A DNA stretch of 31,018 nucleotides from a virus: IMG/VR virus record IMGVR_UViG_3300018078_000004, positions 1 to 31,018 of that record. One strand, written 5' to 3'. The translations under genes and the position numbers were made by a program. A model generated the notes under the pieces. That model was not told where the DNA came from, did no database searches, and worked only from the letters and a program-made list of their open reading frames with translations. Below are positions 1-7,058 of the stretch, piece by piece (position 1 is the stretch's first letter; the number at the start of each line of letters is the position of its first letter).

Positions 1-1
1 A

Positions 2-982
2 GATGTATTCATACCCTATATCATCTCATACGATGTACGAGTTACATCGGCGTTCGACGTTCAACTAACCTATACGCAGCAAATACCTAATCCCGATCCA
101 ATCGAACTGAGCGTCACGATCCCGGCTGAAGAGAAAGTACAGACTGGCATGATCCATGCTGAGATGGTAAACACGACCAAGTCTGGCTACGTTCGGCTTA
201 ACGGTCGAACTCTCGGTAACGGTTCCTCGAGTGGAACCGAACGCGCGAACGCAGATACTTCGGCCCTGTTTGCCTATCTGTGGGATAACCTTACTGACGC
301 TATCGCCCCAGTCTCTGGCGGACGTGGTGGCACTGCCGCGGCGGACTACGCAGCCAATAAGACCATTACATTGGTCAACTGGCAAGGCGCAGTGCCTGCT
401 GGTCTTGATGACATGGGGGCGAGCGCCGGGAGTTTCTTTAGTGGACTGACATTCGGCACTGGAAATGCTACTACCGCTGGTTCTCGGATAGGCACGAACG
501 GCGTAACACTTATAACTGCCAACATTCCAGCACATACTCATGCTGGTACTACCGCCGCAGAAGGGGCGCATACACATACTGGTACGACTGGGACTGAGAG
601 CCAGTCGCATACACACTCTGGTACATCCTCGTCGGACGGAGCACATACTCATACAGTCAACATCACCGATCCAGGGCATTTTCACAGCATTTTCAGCTCG
701 GTCCCCGTGGGCGCTGGCGGCGGCGAGGGCGTGACGAATGACACTGGGAGCGCTCAGAACACCGGGTCGGCCACTACTGGCATTACCGCCTCCAGCGTCT
801 CCAACGGAGCCCATACTCACACTCTTACCACTGGAAACGCGTCTCAGACGCATACCCATAGTTTCACTACCAGCGCTGGTTCAGCCCATTCTCATACTTT
901 CACAACCGACTCTGTCGGTTCTTCGACAGCATTCAACAACCTGGCACGTTCGATACTGGTGACTTGGTATATCAAACTCTAG
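2..982 (+). CDS. Tail fibre / tail-collar protein, His-rich (5' end outside window)
   Basis: The reading frame is open from base 2, so the gene begins before the window; an internal ATG at 149 is probably not the true start. The visible 326 residues contain a beta-rich lead-in, then a segment like the phage tail collar domain (GYVRLNGRTLGNG followed by TSALFAYLWDNL). The C-terminal half is Gly/Ser/Thr-rich and carries eight HxH motifs (HTH, HFH, HSH) between about 532 and 898. In T4 gp12-type short fibres, HxH motifs of a trimer bind metal inside the receptor-binding tip. The protein is therefore probably a trimeric distal fibre that contacts the host surface. It lies upstream of another tail-type gene and the lysis block. 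Family-level call is good; the receptor is unknown. Confidence 0.8.
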   Translation, partial: DVFIPYIISYDVRVTSAFDVQLTYTQQIPNPDPIELSVTIPAEEKVQTGMIHAEMVNTTKSGYVRLNGRTLGNGSSSGTERANADTSALFAYLWDNLTDAIAPVSGGRGGTAAADYAANKTITLVNWQGAVPAGLDDMGASAGSFFSGLTFGTGNATTAGSRIGTNGVTLITANIPAHTHAGTTAAEGAHTHTGTTGTESQSHTHSGTSSSDGAHTHTVNITDPGHFHSIFSSVPVGAGGGEGVTNDTGSAQNTGSATTGITASSVSNGAHTHTLTTGNASQTHTHSFTTSAGSAHSHTFTTDSVGSSTAFNNLARSILVTWYIKL

Positions 983-991
983 AGGTTCGTG

Positions 992-1324
992 ATGCATACT
1001 GGCTCGCTCCCATCCACTTCGATATACGGTACCTGGTCCGAGAATGTCGAGATCTGGAGTATCGACGATGACACTCTTATGGACTTATCGAGCGTGGTCG
1101 AGGCCACTCTTATCCTCCGTGACCCGTACACTAAAGATACCGAGCTTACACTCACATTGTCTAACGGAGACATAGTCTTTCCCTCGACTGGTATCGTACA
1201 GTGGCGGGCCGAAATGGGTGTTATGGGGACTCTCAAGAGTAAGACCTATACGGTCGTTTTGACACTTGAAGATGCCGATGATGTAGTCCCTATAATCCTC
1301 GGATCAATCTCAATCGTGGAGTGA
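992..1324 (+). CDS. Small tail-associated beta-sandwich protein, BppU-N-like
   Basis: This 110-residue protein has alternating hydrophobic beta-strand patterns and no membrane segment. The layout (an LRDPYTKD turn, then IVFPSTGIVQWRAE, then a strand-rich end) resembles the N-terminal baseplate/fibre-attachment domain of BppU-like phage proteins; this is a pattern match only. ATG at 992 is preferred over GTG at 989 because AGAGG at 981-985 sits 6 bases before it. AGAGG overlaps the stop of the fibre gene, so the two are probably co-translated. The position after the fibre gene suggests a tail accessory or attachment role. It could also be an unrelated small structural protein. Confidence 0.55.
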   Translation: MHTGSLPSTSIYGTWSENVEIWSIDDDTLMDLSSVVEATLILRDPYTKDTELTLTLSNGDIVFPSTGIVQWRAEMGVMGTLKSKTYTVVLTLEDADDVVPIILGSISIVE

Positions 1325-1327
1325 TCA

Positions 1328-1414
1328 GTGCCTCAGATCGTTGTTCTCACACTAGCTGTGACGATCATGCTGATGGCTATGACAATAGGACAGAAGGTAA
1401 TGGTGTGCCCATGA
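1328..1414 (+). CDS. 28-residue hydrophobic membrane peptide upstream of the endolysin
   Basis: GTG at 1328 follows GGAG (1318-1321) at 6-base spacing and opens a 28-residue frame. It reads as one hydrophobic helix (IVVLTLAVTIMLMAM) followed by a short polar tail. Its TGA (1412-1414) overlaps the ATG at 1411 of the amidase as ATGA, a normal translational coupling arrangement in this window. Position and size would suit a tiny holin-like or regulatory peptide, but no family is recognised. Its existence also argues for the shorter amidase start. The case rests on Shine-Dalgarno, hydrophobicity and coupling only. Confidence 0.5.
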   Translation: MPQIVVLTLAVTIMLMAMTIGQKVMVCP

Positions 1415-2550
1415 CGTACTCGCTGACGTGGCTGCCGCAAGTATTGCGCAACGCTGGACTGAAGGTTCAGGAGCAGCCTGGATGGAAAACTCGAGGTCAC
1501 GGTGACGCTGATCCGACCAAGGGTGTGATCTGTCATCACACTAACGGGGCCAAAAGTGGCAATATGCCAACTCTAAACGTGCTGATTAATGGACGGCCAG
1601 ACCTCAAAGGTCCGTTGTCGCAGCTTGGACTTGGCCGGGATGGAACCTATTATGTTATAGCGGCAGGTCTCTGTTGGCACGCTGGTCCAGGAAGCTGGCA
1701 GGGCCTGACAAACGGCAACTCCAGCTTTATCGGCATCGAGGCCGAGAACGTTGGTGACAGTTCAGACCCCTGGCCAACCGCTCAGATGGACGCCTATCGA
1801 CGAGGGGTGGCGGCAATCCTCAAGCACATTAAGGCGCCCTCCATCATGTGCTGTGGGCACAAGGAGTGGGCACCTAGTCGGAAAGATGATCCAAGCTTTA
1901 ACATGACTGTGTTTCGGCAGATGGTCGCTGCATTGTTGGTGGAGGTGCCGTTGCCCCCGAGGCCTCCAGCGAAGCCTTCGCTGTTCTACGCCAGCGGCAG
2001 AATATCTACGTTCGGTGGACCAGGCGACACTGGGATGTCCCCGATTGAGGGACTGGCGCTGTTTGAGACCTCTGACGAGATGAAACACTATCTCGGTGCC
2101 GACTGGGTGCTGTCTCCGGCATTGGCTGGGGCTAGCGGCCTCGGTCGTCGACTCAATCCGAGAAAGCTCTATGTTGCCTGCCGTTGGGACTATGCCAAGA
2201 CAAGCAAGAAGTTTCTTAAAAGCGCTGTGGCACTGGTAGAGGCTAATGGTAAGACAATCGCTATGCGTCCGGTTGACTGGGGACCGAATATCAAGACCGG
2301 TCGGGTAGCTGACTTGTCGCCTGAAGGTGCAATCGCGCTCGGACTCAGAACAGATGATGAGTGTACTGTTACAATAGCGGGCGATATCCCGCCACCTCCG
2401 ACGGTGCCTATCGTAGTGTCTACCGGCATTGGAGCGGTGCTTGGTGCAACTCTTGCCTGGTTCGGTGCTCATCCACTCTTGATAGCGGGGGTGTTCGTTG
2501 GGGCTACAATCGGTATCTACTTCATAGTTAAAAAGATGAGAGGAGACTGA
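1411..2550 (+). CDS. Endolysin: N-acetylmuramoyl-L-alanine amidase + DPBB-like domain + C-terminal membrane hairpin
   Basis: This 379-residue protein is predicted to cut the amide bond between MurNAc and L-Ala in peptidoglycan. Residues about 35-175 look like an Amidase_2/PGRP domain: VICHHTNG (His42/43), CWHAGPG, GIEAEN (Glu110), and GHKEWAPSRKDDPSF with likely zinc ligands His150 and Asp160. A proline-rich linker follows (about 179-190). Residues about 192-322 include DWGPNIKTGRVADLSPEGA, like the double-psi beta-barrel of RlpA-type proteins. Two hydrophobic helices (about 333-351 and 353-373) and a basic tail end the protein, so it may be membrane-anchored. A frame-open GTG at 1321 would add 30 residues with no domain character. 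ATG 1411 is chosen because it overlaps the stop of the upstream peptide. Confidence 0.85.
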   Translation: MTYSLTWLPQVLRNAGLKVQEQPGWKTRGHGDADPTKGVICHHTNGAKSGNMPTLNVLINGRPDLKGPLSQLGLGRDGTYYVIAAGLCWHAGPGSWQGLTNGNSSFIGIEAENVGDSSDPWPTAQMDAYRRGVAAILKHIKAPSIMCCGHKEWAPSRKDDPSFNMTVFRQMVAALLVEVPLPPRPPAKPSLFYASGRISTFGGPGDTGMSPIEGLALFETSDEMKHYLGADWVLSPALAGASGLGRRLNPRKLYVACRWDYAKTSKKFLKSAVALVEANGKTIAMRPVDWGPNIKTGRVADLSPEGAIALGLRTDDECTVTIAGDIPPPPTVPIVVSTGIGAVLGATLAWFGAHPLLIAGVFVGATIGIYFIVKKMRGD

Positions 2551-2551
2551 T

Positions 2552-3034
2552 ATGTGGGCTCTAGCAATATTCTTAATGGTGCTATCAGGGCTGATCCTGT
2601 TCTACGTCATAGCCGGTCGCCCCTGGCTTAAGCGGCAGTCGTGGACTGGCAAGTTCTTCGATCTGATAGAGCCGTTCGAGATCTTGCTGTGGCAGAAGTC
2701 GGAGACTATTCTCTGGGCACGGTTCAAGCAGTTCATAGGAATTCTGCTGACTGTTCTGACCCAGATCGGAGCTATCGACTTGTCACCAGTTATGCCGTTT
2801 CTGCCATCAGGGTTTCAATGGATACCAGCACTCTTACCACTCATCATTACACTAGTCGGGCTGCTTGATGAGTACCTTCGTCGCGGCACGACAAAGCCCG
2901 TCGAGTTCGTGGCGCTACCGGACGATGAGAGCAAGCTGCCGCCCGGCACGGCTGAGGCTCTGGCAATAGCCGACACCGCCAAGCAAGATGCTGTAATGCT
3001 TGTTGAGTCTGACAAGAGAGCGGGGCTCATATGA
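2552..3034 (+). CDS. Lysis-block membrane protein, possible holin
   Basis: This 160-residue protein has an N-terminal hydrophobic helix (about 3-21), a second hydrophobic segment around 61-80 and a third around 90-108. An acidic, Ala-rich soluble tail follows. AGGAG at 2541-2545 lies 6 bases before the ATG, inside the end of the endolysin gene. Its location directly after an endolysin and before another membrane protein suggests a holin or holin-regulator role, because holins are usually small multi-pass proteins beside the endolysin. It is longer than most holins and matches no family I can name. Membrane location is well supported; the holin label is inference. Confidence 0.6.
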   Translation: MWALAIFLMVLSGLILFYVIAGRPWLKRQSWTGKFFDLIEPFEILLWQKSETILWARFKQFIGILLTVLTQIGAIDLSPVMPFLPSGFQWIPALLPLIITLVGLLDEYLRRGTTKPVEFVALPDDESKLPPGTAEALAIADTAKQDAVMLVESDKRAGLI

Positions 3035-3366
3035 TTAACGAAGCCATTCAAAGCTTTATCAACGCTATCACCGATAAACTCGGGAGCTTCTGGCTCGACC
3101 TCTGGTCGCCCATTAGCGACGCCTGGCCGTTCTGGTGGAGTTGGGGAGTGTTCATTCTGATCCTGCTTGCGTGCTTCGTGATCGGGTTCTTTCTGCAGTT
3201 CAAATGGATCAGGCTTGTTTTGGGCGTGATCGTGCTCGGTGCGGCCGCGTGGCTGACAGGTAGAGTTACGATGTATAATGAGATGAAAAAGAAACTCGAG
3301 GCTGAGCGGAAGAAGAAATCTGTCCCCAAACCCCCACCAAAGCCTCCGTCTGATGGATGGCGATAA
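3031..3366 (+). CDS. Two-helix membrane protein of the lysis block, possible holin
   Basis: ATG at 3031 overlaps the stop of the preceding gene (ATGA), so translation is probably coupled. The 111-residue product has a Trp-rich amphipathic N-terminal part (about 10-35), two hydrophobic helices (about 36-52 and 56-74), then a Lys/Glu-rich and Pro-rich cytoplasmic-type tail ending in KPPPKPPSDGWR. Two helices plus a charged tail is the class II holin layout, making this the better holin candidate of the neighbouring pair. No family is recognised with certainty. The tail is unusually long and proline-rich for a holin. Confidence 0.6.
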   Translation: MINEAIQSFINAITDKLGSFWLDLWSPISDAWPFWWSWGVFILILLACFVIGFFLQFKWIRLVLGVIVLGAAAWLTGRVTMYNEMKKKLEAERKKKSVPKPPPKPPSDGWR

Positions 3367-3867
3367 GTGACACGACGATCAACAGCTATGTCTCACAGAA
3401 CCGTAGCTAACGGACTATCCGTCCCTTGGAGTACACTGATTAGCACGATGGCGTTCGGAGTGATCGTAGCGGGAGCCGGTTGGTCGCTGTTCCAGACTCA
3501 GTTTGCTTCCCAGGCTGAAATCGTCAAGCAGAACAAAGAGAGCGCAGAGCGGATGATTACCAACCTGCGTCGCGATCTTGAGGCGCGTGACACCGACCTC
3601 AGGACTGAGCACAGTTTTCTGCGCGGCAGATTGATAACTATTCAGGGCGAACTGGTCCACGAGAAGGATTTCAGTCAGTTCAACATTGGCTTGAGGGACC
3701 GACTAGACCGGCTCGACAAGCAGCTGCAGCAACTAGAGACGACGCGGCCGTCGAGCCCTGAGCTACAATCGACCGCGAAGGCACTCGACAGTCAGGTCAA
3801 TCGAGTTGAGGAGAGAGTTCGACAACTTGAGATGTTCCTGCGAGGGTCACCTCCGACGGCACATTAG
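3367..3867 (+). CDS. Membrane-anchored coiled-coil protein, possible inner-membrane spanin
   Basis: Begins with GTG at 3367 directly after the previous stop; ATG at 3388 is an alternative. Neither has a strong Shine-Dalgarno. The 166-residue product has one N-terminal hydrophobic helix (about 25-42), then a long charged coiled coil (about 50-160) rich in Arg, Asp, Glu and Leu (EARDTDLRTEHSFLRGR, RDRLDRLDKQLQQLE). One short cytoplasmic N-terminus, one helix and a long periplasmic coiled coil is the i-spanin (Rz) topology. With the adjacent endolysin and holin-like genes this is the likely role. No outer-membrane lipoprotein partner was found, so the label stays tentative. The 3' end overlaps the convergent gene by 4 bases. 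Confidence 0.55.
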   Translation: MTRRSTAMSHRTVANGLSVPWSTLISTMAFGVIVAGAGWSLFQTQFASQAEIVKQNKESAERMITNLRRDLEARDTDLRTEHSFLRGRLITIQGELVHEKDFSQFNIGLRDRLDRLDKQLQQLETTRPSSPELQSTAKALDSQVNRVEERVRQLEMFLRGSPPTAH

Positions 3868-5105
3868 TCGCTCTGACCGCTCAGTCGTTCTTCTCGCGTT
3901 GTGGGCTGATAGCCCTGGAAGCTGTTGCCCTGGATGCTTATCTTGAGCATTCGGGACTTGACCATAATATCGAGTACTCGCATGATCGAATGAGCGGGTA
4001 CGCGCTCGCGCAAGAAGTGGACTACGCGATGTTCCCCGACTGGCTTATTTTCTTTGGAGTAGATCATCCACACATAGTTCCAGGCCTCTTCCATTGCGGC
4101 CGAGTCTCCTCCAGTCATCATTGACTTGAAGATGTCTGGCATGTACCGCTCGGCCTCGGTAAGCCAGTTTAAGGCCTCGCTGTAGTGTTCAATCCCGATA
4201 ACTCTGTCGCTCGAGTGGGATATGCTTGATATCATGCATAGTTTCAGCAGATGAGCGACTCGCCGAGAGTTATAGTACTGTAGCTTTTGATGGGCGGGCT
4301 CGGGCTTACAGCCGCCACTTACCCAGGCTTTGACTGCCTTGGCTGCGGGGGTGGTGAAGGCCATTTGTCCATATTCAGTGGCGATCGTCTTGAGATCGTG
4401 AAGGAGATCTCCTCGGAGACGACCGGTGAGGACGGTGATGTCAGCGTCACCGAAAGGGTCTTTAAGTACCCTATCACCTGAATAGATGAGTATCGTTCTG
4501 GAAACGAAGCCTTGATCCCAAGCCCCCGCAGGCATAACCTCGTTAAGATATGAAGGAGTACACGCTCCCAGTAGGTTGATCTGCGGATGAGCGATTTTGA
4601 TCCTAAGATCCTTCCCGCGTCTCTTCTGATCCAGCGTAAAGCCATCGTATATGTCCGTCAGGTTGTTCATGAGCGAGTTCTCCCAGGCTGGGATCAGCAC
4701 GCCAAGCTCACGAGAGATGACTGTAAGAGAGTTGAACTCCACGTAGGGGTCTGGCCCCGCGAGTAGGGTCAGTCGTCTGACTGACTCGTTCAGGGCGTCA
4801 ATAAGACTCGCCGAGGTCATATCCGAGGGGCCGACTTTTAGCTCTGGCACCTCCCGTAACATAGACTCTCCGAAATGGATCGCCTGTCCCTTGCCAATTC
4901 CGGGGGGTCCCACTAAGAGCACGTAGAGGCCCGGATATAGGTTTGAGCCCATAGTCCGAACCCAGAGTTTTCGTTCCATCGCGGCTGCTATGAAGAAGAT
5001 CGCCACCCACTTGCGGAATAACGGAGGGGAAGGTAGAATTTCCGTGTACTCTTGGTATGCGTCGATCCAGCTGCCGAGTCGCCTAGTTACGGGAGCGGCG
5101 CTCAT
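3864..5105 (-). CDS. P-loop ATPase, DUF3987-like replication protein
   Basis: A 413-residue protein with a clear Walker A motif, LLVGPPGIGKGQA (about residues 62-74), followed by an Asp/Glu-rich segment and an acidic VISRELGVL stretch likely to be the Walker B/sensor region. The arrangement (N-terminal WIDAYQEYTEILPSPPLFRKW, then Walker A, then helical C-terminus) resembles phage and prophage DUF3987/YfjI-type proteins linked to primases or helicases. Its place after the DNA polymerase suggests helicase-like or loader function in replication. The start ATG overlaps the polymerase end by 23 bases in another frame. Enzymatic activity is inferred, not shown. Confidence 0.65.
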   Translation of the reverse strand: MSAAPVTRRLGSWIDAYQEYTEILPSPPLFRKWVAIFFIAAAMERKLWVRTMGSNLYPGLYVLLVGPPGIGKGQAIHFGESMLREVPELKVGPSDMTSASLIDALNESVRRLTLLAGPDPYVEFNSLTVISRELGVLIPAWENSLMNNLTDIYDGFTLDQKRRGKDLRIKIAHPQINLLGACTPSYLNEVMPAGAWDQGFVSRTILIYSGDRVLKDPFGDADITVLTGRLRGDLLHDLKTIATEYGQMAFTTPAAKAVKAWVSGGCKPEPAHQKLQYYNSRRVAHLLKLCMISSISHSSDRVIGIEHYSEALNWLTEAERYMPDIFKSMMTGGDSAAMEEAWNYVWMIYSKENKPVGEHRVVHFLRERVPAHSIMRVLDIMVKSRMLKISIQGNSFQGYQPTTREERLSGQSD

Positions 5106-6570
5106 CTGGCCACTTTGAAAGTCCGCCGGGATTATCTTTTGTTGCCTTACTCCAGTTCCATCCCACTTGGACTTCTACGGGGACGACGAACTGTCTACCT
5201 CCCTCCAGTTCGATCGGAACCCGCATGGCCGAGAGTATCTGCGGCAAGATTTCATTCTCCCTCTCCTCTGAGTATTGCATCAACAGTGAGTCATGACCTT
5301 GTAACAGAAGTTGAACTGTGTTCAAGCGCCACACGTTCATCATAGCGTTGTTCATCTCGTCGGCTGTCATGGACTGCCCCATATGGGCTACAGCCTGTTT
5401 AAGGGTATCTCGTTCGTCGCGCTTACCAAAGAACCAGCGCTTGCGCCCGAGCGGTGTAACGAGGTTACCCGTCTCGATTAGCTGCGTTTGTATCCATGCG
5501 TGCAGTCGTGGGATCGCCGGAAAAGTCTTGAAATAAAGCGTCTGAAACTCTTTAATAACGTCTTGGTCGATCTTGGTGTGCTTCGACATCTCATAGGGGC
5601 TTCCCAGGTAATTCGTACCGTGGCCAAGCACCTTACACATATGGCGCAGTCCATAATGGCGGTAGTAGGGCTGTTCCGCGATCCTCCGATCCTCACTGAG
5701 TGAGTTAGTCCAGGGCAGATCGGGTCTTGACATTCTAGCGACCGTAGTGTGGAGATCACCCGACTCACAGGCATCCAGATATTTTCCATCTCTGAACACA
5801 TTCCAGCACAAAGCTCCTATGTTGCGGCTATCAGCCTGTTCAAGATCGACGTTAGCGAACTTCATCCCTGGGTCGGCAACGACTATTCTTCGTAATCGCT
5901 CCTCAATGTTCTGAAGATTTCCGCCTGTACCAAAGTCATTGAGGCTAGAAGAAAATCTACCTGTTGTTGTTCCGGCAATGTTATAACTCGTCCTGAGCCT
6001 GCCATCTGGATCAATTTTCGTTTCAAGGACACCAATCTTTTTTCCAAAGTCTCTAAGAGCGAGAATATGTCCAATAATTGGCTGTGCGATAAAGTGTATC
6101 TGTAGTCGCTCAAGTGCGTCACGGTTGACTGTTCGGGCGAGTTGCCCGGTAGCGTTTCGCTTTCTAATCTCCGGAAGCTTGAGAATATCATAGAGTAGAA
6201 TAGCGACAAGGGCATTCGATCGCCATGCTCGAGTTCTTCCCGAATTTCTGAAATCGGTATATCCGACTCCATCATGAACGATGTGATAGAGGTTCCGTTC
6301 GAGTCTCTCAGTATCACGTGTATAAGAGTCGATTGCCAGTCGTCGTTCTCGCTCATCTATCAATACTCCATGAAGGTTCATCTCCATAACCGGAGCCTGA
6401 AGCGACCGCGACAACGCGTAGGTACCGCCGGTTAGATTATCCAACTGCGGAAGCAGCGCCTCAAGGACTTCGAGGGTCACACAACAGTCGAGGCCATTAT
6501 AGATCCACAAGCGCTCAGTTTCGGACTTTGGGTCGCCGGGGCGCAGGGCGTCGGTGCGAGTGACTTTCAT
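5083..6570 (-). CDS. Family A DNA polymerase with only the last motif of the 3'-5' exonuclease
   Basis: A 495-residue PolA-type polymerase. Visible motifs: TTTGRFSS...NLQN (201-221), motif A VDLEQADSR with catalytic Asp242, motif B with Arg309, Lys313 and Tyr321, and motif C QGHDSLL with His426-Asp427. The position matching E. coli Phe762 is His317, which is unusual. The position matching Glu710 is Asp247. At the N-terminus, IYNGLDCCVTLE (Tyr24, Asp28) matches Exo III of a DEDDy proofreading domain. Exo I and Exo II are in the separate upstream protein at 7059-8090. The start is ATG 6570, not the open-frame ATG at 6603, because it overlaps the stop of the 38-residue membrane peptide (ATGA). 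The role is phage DNA synthesis. Confidence 0.9.
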   Translation of the reverse strand: MKVTRTDALRPGDPKSETERLWIYNGLDCCVTLEVLEALLPQLDNLTGGTYALSRSLQAPVMEMNLHGVLIDERERRLAIDSYTRDTERLERNLYHIVHDGVGYTDFRNSGRTRAWRSNALVAILLYDILKLPEIRKRNATGQLARTVNRDALERLQIHFIAQPIIGHILALRDFGKKIGVLETKIDPDGRLRTSYNIAGTTTGRFSSSLNDFGTGGNLQNIEERLRRIVVADPGMKFANVDLEQADSRNIGALCWNVFRDGKYLDACESGDLHTTVARMSRPDLPWTNSLSEDRRIAEQPYYRHYGLRHMCKVLGHGTNYLGSPYEMSKHTKIDQDVIKEFQTLYFKTFPAIPRLHAWIQTQLIETGNLVTPLGRKRWFFGKRDERDTLKQAVAHMGQSMTADEMNNAMMNVWRLNTVQLLLQGHDSLLMQYSEERENEILPQILSAMRVPIELEGGRQFVVPVEVQVGWNWSKATKDNPGGLSKWPDERRSRN

Positions 6571-6683
6571 TCGGCAACCATAACTATGGCTATGATCCAA
6601 CAAAGGATGAAAAATAGAACAGATACTGCGATCTGCCCTAGCAGAATAACGTCGAGCCAGTCATTTATCCAGGGCCGCTTCAT
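6567..6683 (-). CDS. 38-residue membrane peptide between exonuclease and polymerase genes
   Basis: A short gene with a polar start (MKRPWINDWLDV), one strongly hydrophobic helix (about residues 13-36) and a GTG-free coding frame ending in VAE. Its ATG overlaps the stop of the 38-residue gene upstream and its stop overlaps the polymerase ATG, both as ATGA. The double coupling is the main evidence that it is translated. No family is recognised. It sits in an insertion-like position inside what is normally one gene (exonuclease-polymerase), so it may have no replication role at all. Confidence 0.6.
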   Translation of the reverse strand: MKRPWINDWLDVILLGQIAVSVLFFILCWIIAIVMVAE

Positions 6684-6796
6684 TGCCACTCCAGCCACAG
6701 TGCCTCGCCCCATGTGATAGACATTGTGACTATGTCACAGCCAACGAGATATTCGGCGTAACAACTGGTATTGCAGTAGACTCGAAGGAGGATCAT
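6680..6796 (-). CDS. 38-residue peptide of unknown function
   Basis: The frame starts MILLRVYCNTSCYAEYLVG and ends in a Trp-rich stretch (ITWGEALWLEWQ). Three cysteines lie in the first half. Its ATG overlaps the TGA of the KTSC gene and its TGA overlaps the ATG of the next membrane peptide. Translation support is the coupling chain and the absence of any gap. I do not recognise it; the sequence is too short for fold inference. Confidence 0.5.
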   Translation of the reverse strand: MILLRVYCNTSCYAEYLVGCDIVTMSITWGEALWLEWQ

Positions 6797-7056
6797 CGGC
6801 GCACCTGAAAGTGACTGTTGAAGAACTCACCCTTCGACGGGGCTGCTACGAAAGCGTCGAAGAGTTCTCGATCGCCCTCATAGCTATAGCTGCCGCCACG
6901 AATGAACTCTACAGTGATAACGTTATCCGAGCGCCACCCGATCGTGCGAATGGCAGTGGACGAGACAGGGATAGTTATATCCTCGTGCTCTTCGTCATCG
7001 TCCTCTGTGAGGGCCTTTTTTAGAAGGCCGACCGCGATTAGTCGAGCTAGTGACAT
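6793..7056 (-). CDS. KTSC-domain protein
   Basis: An 87-residue protein whose C-terminal part (about 30-86) matches the KTSC pattern: SSTAIRTIGW, then VEFIRGGSYSYEG, then FVAAPSKGEFFNSHF. KTSC domains are small beta-rich modules common in phages and sometimes fused to nucleic-acid enzymes; their biochemical role is not settled. The N-terminus has a short hydrophobic start and an acidic run (EDDDEEHED). A strong AAGGAGG sits inside the last codons of the glycosylase/exonuclease gene just upstream. It is placed between the two halves of the proofreading domain, so a structural link to that enzyme is possible but unproven. Confidence 0.8.
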   Translation of the reverse strand: MSLARLIAVGLLKKALTEDDDEEHEDITIPVSSTAIRTIGWRSDNVITVEFIRGGSYSYEGDRELFDAFVAAPSKGEFFNSHFQVRR

Positions 7057-7058
7057 TG

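Noticed and set aside
65-859. 264-residue minus-strand frame
   Set aside because: It is a shadow of the His/Thr-rich fibre gene, with repetitive Cys/Arg/Met content and no recognisable domain.
1321-1410. Thirty-residue N-terminal extension of the endolysin from GTG 1321
   Set aside because: It has no signal or domain character, no good Shine-Dalgarno, and the same stretch holds a better-supported membrane peptide in another frame.
6567-7056. Intron or intein splitting the exonuclease-polymerase gene
   Set aside because: The inserted segment consists of three tightly overlapping reading frames with Shine-Dalgarno or ATGA coupling, and no splicing or intein motifs were seen.
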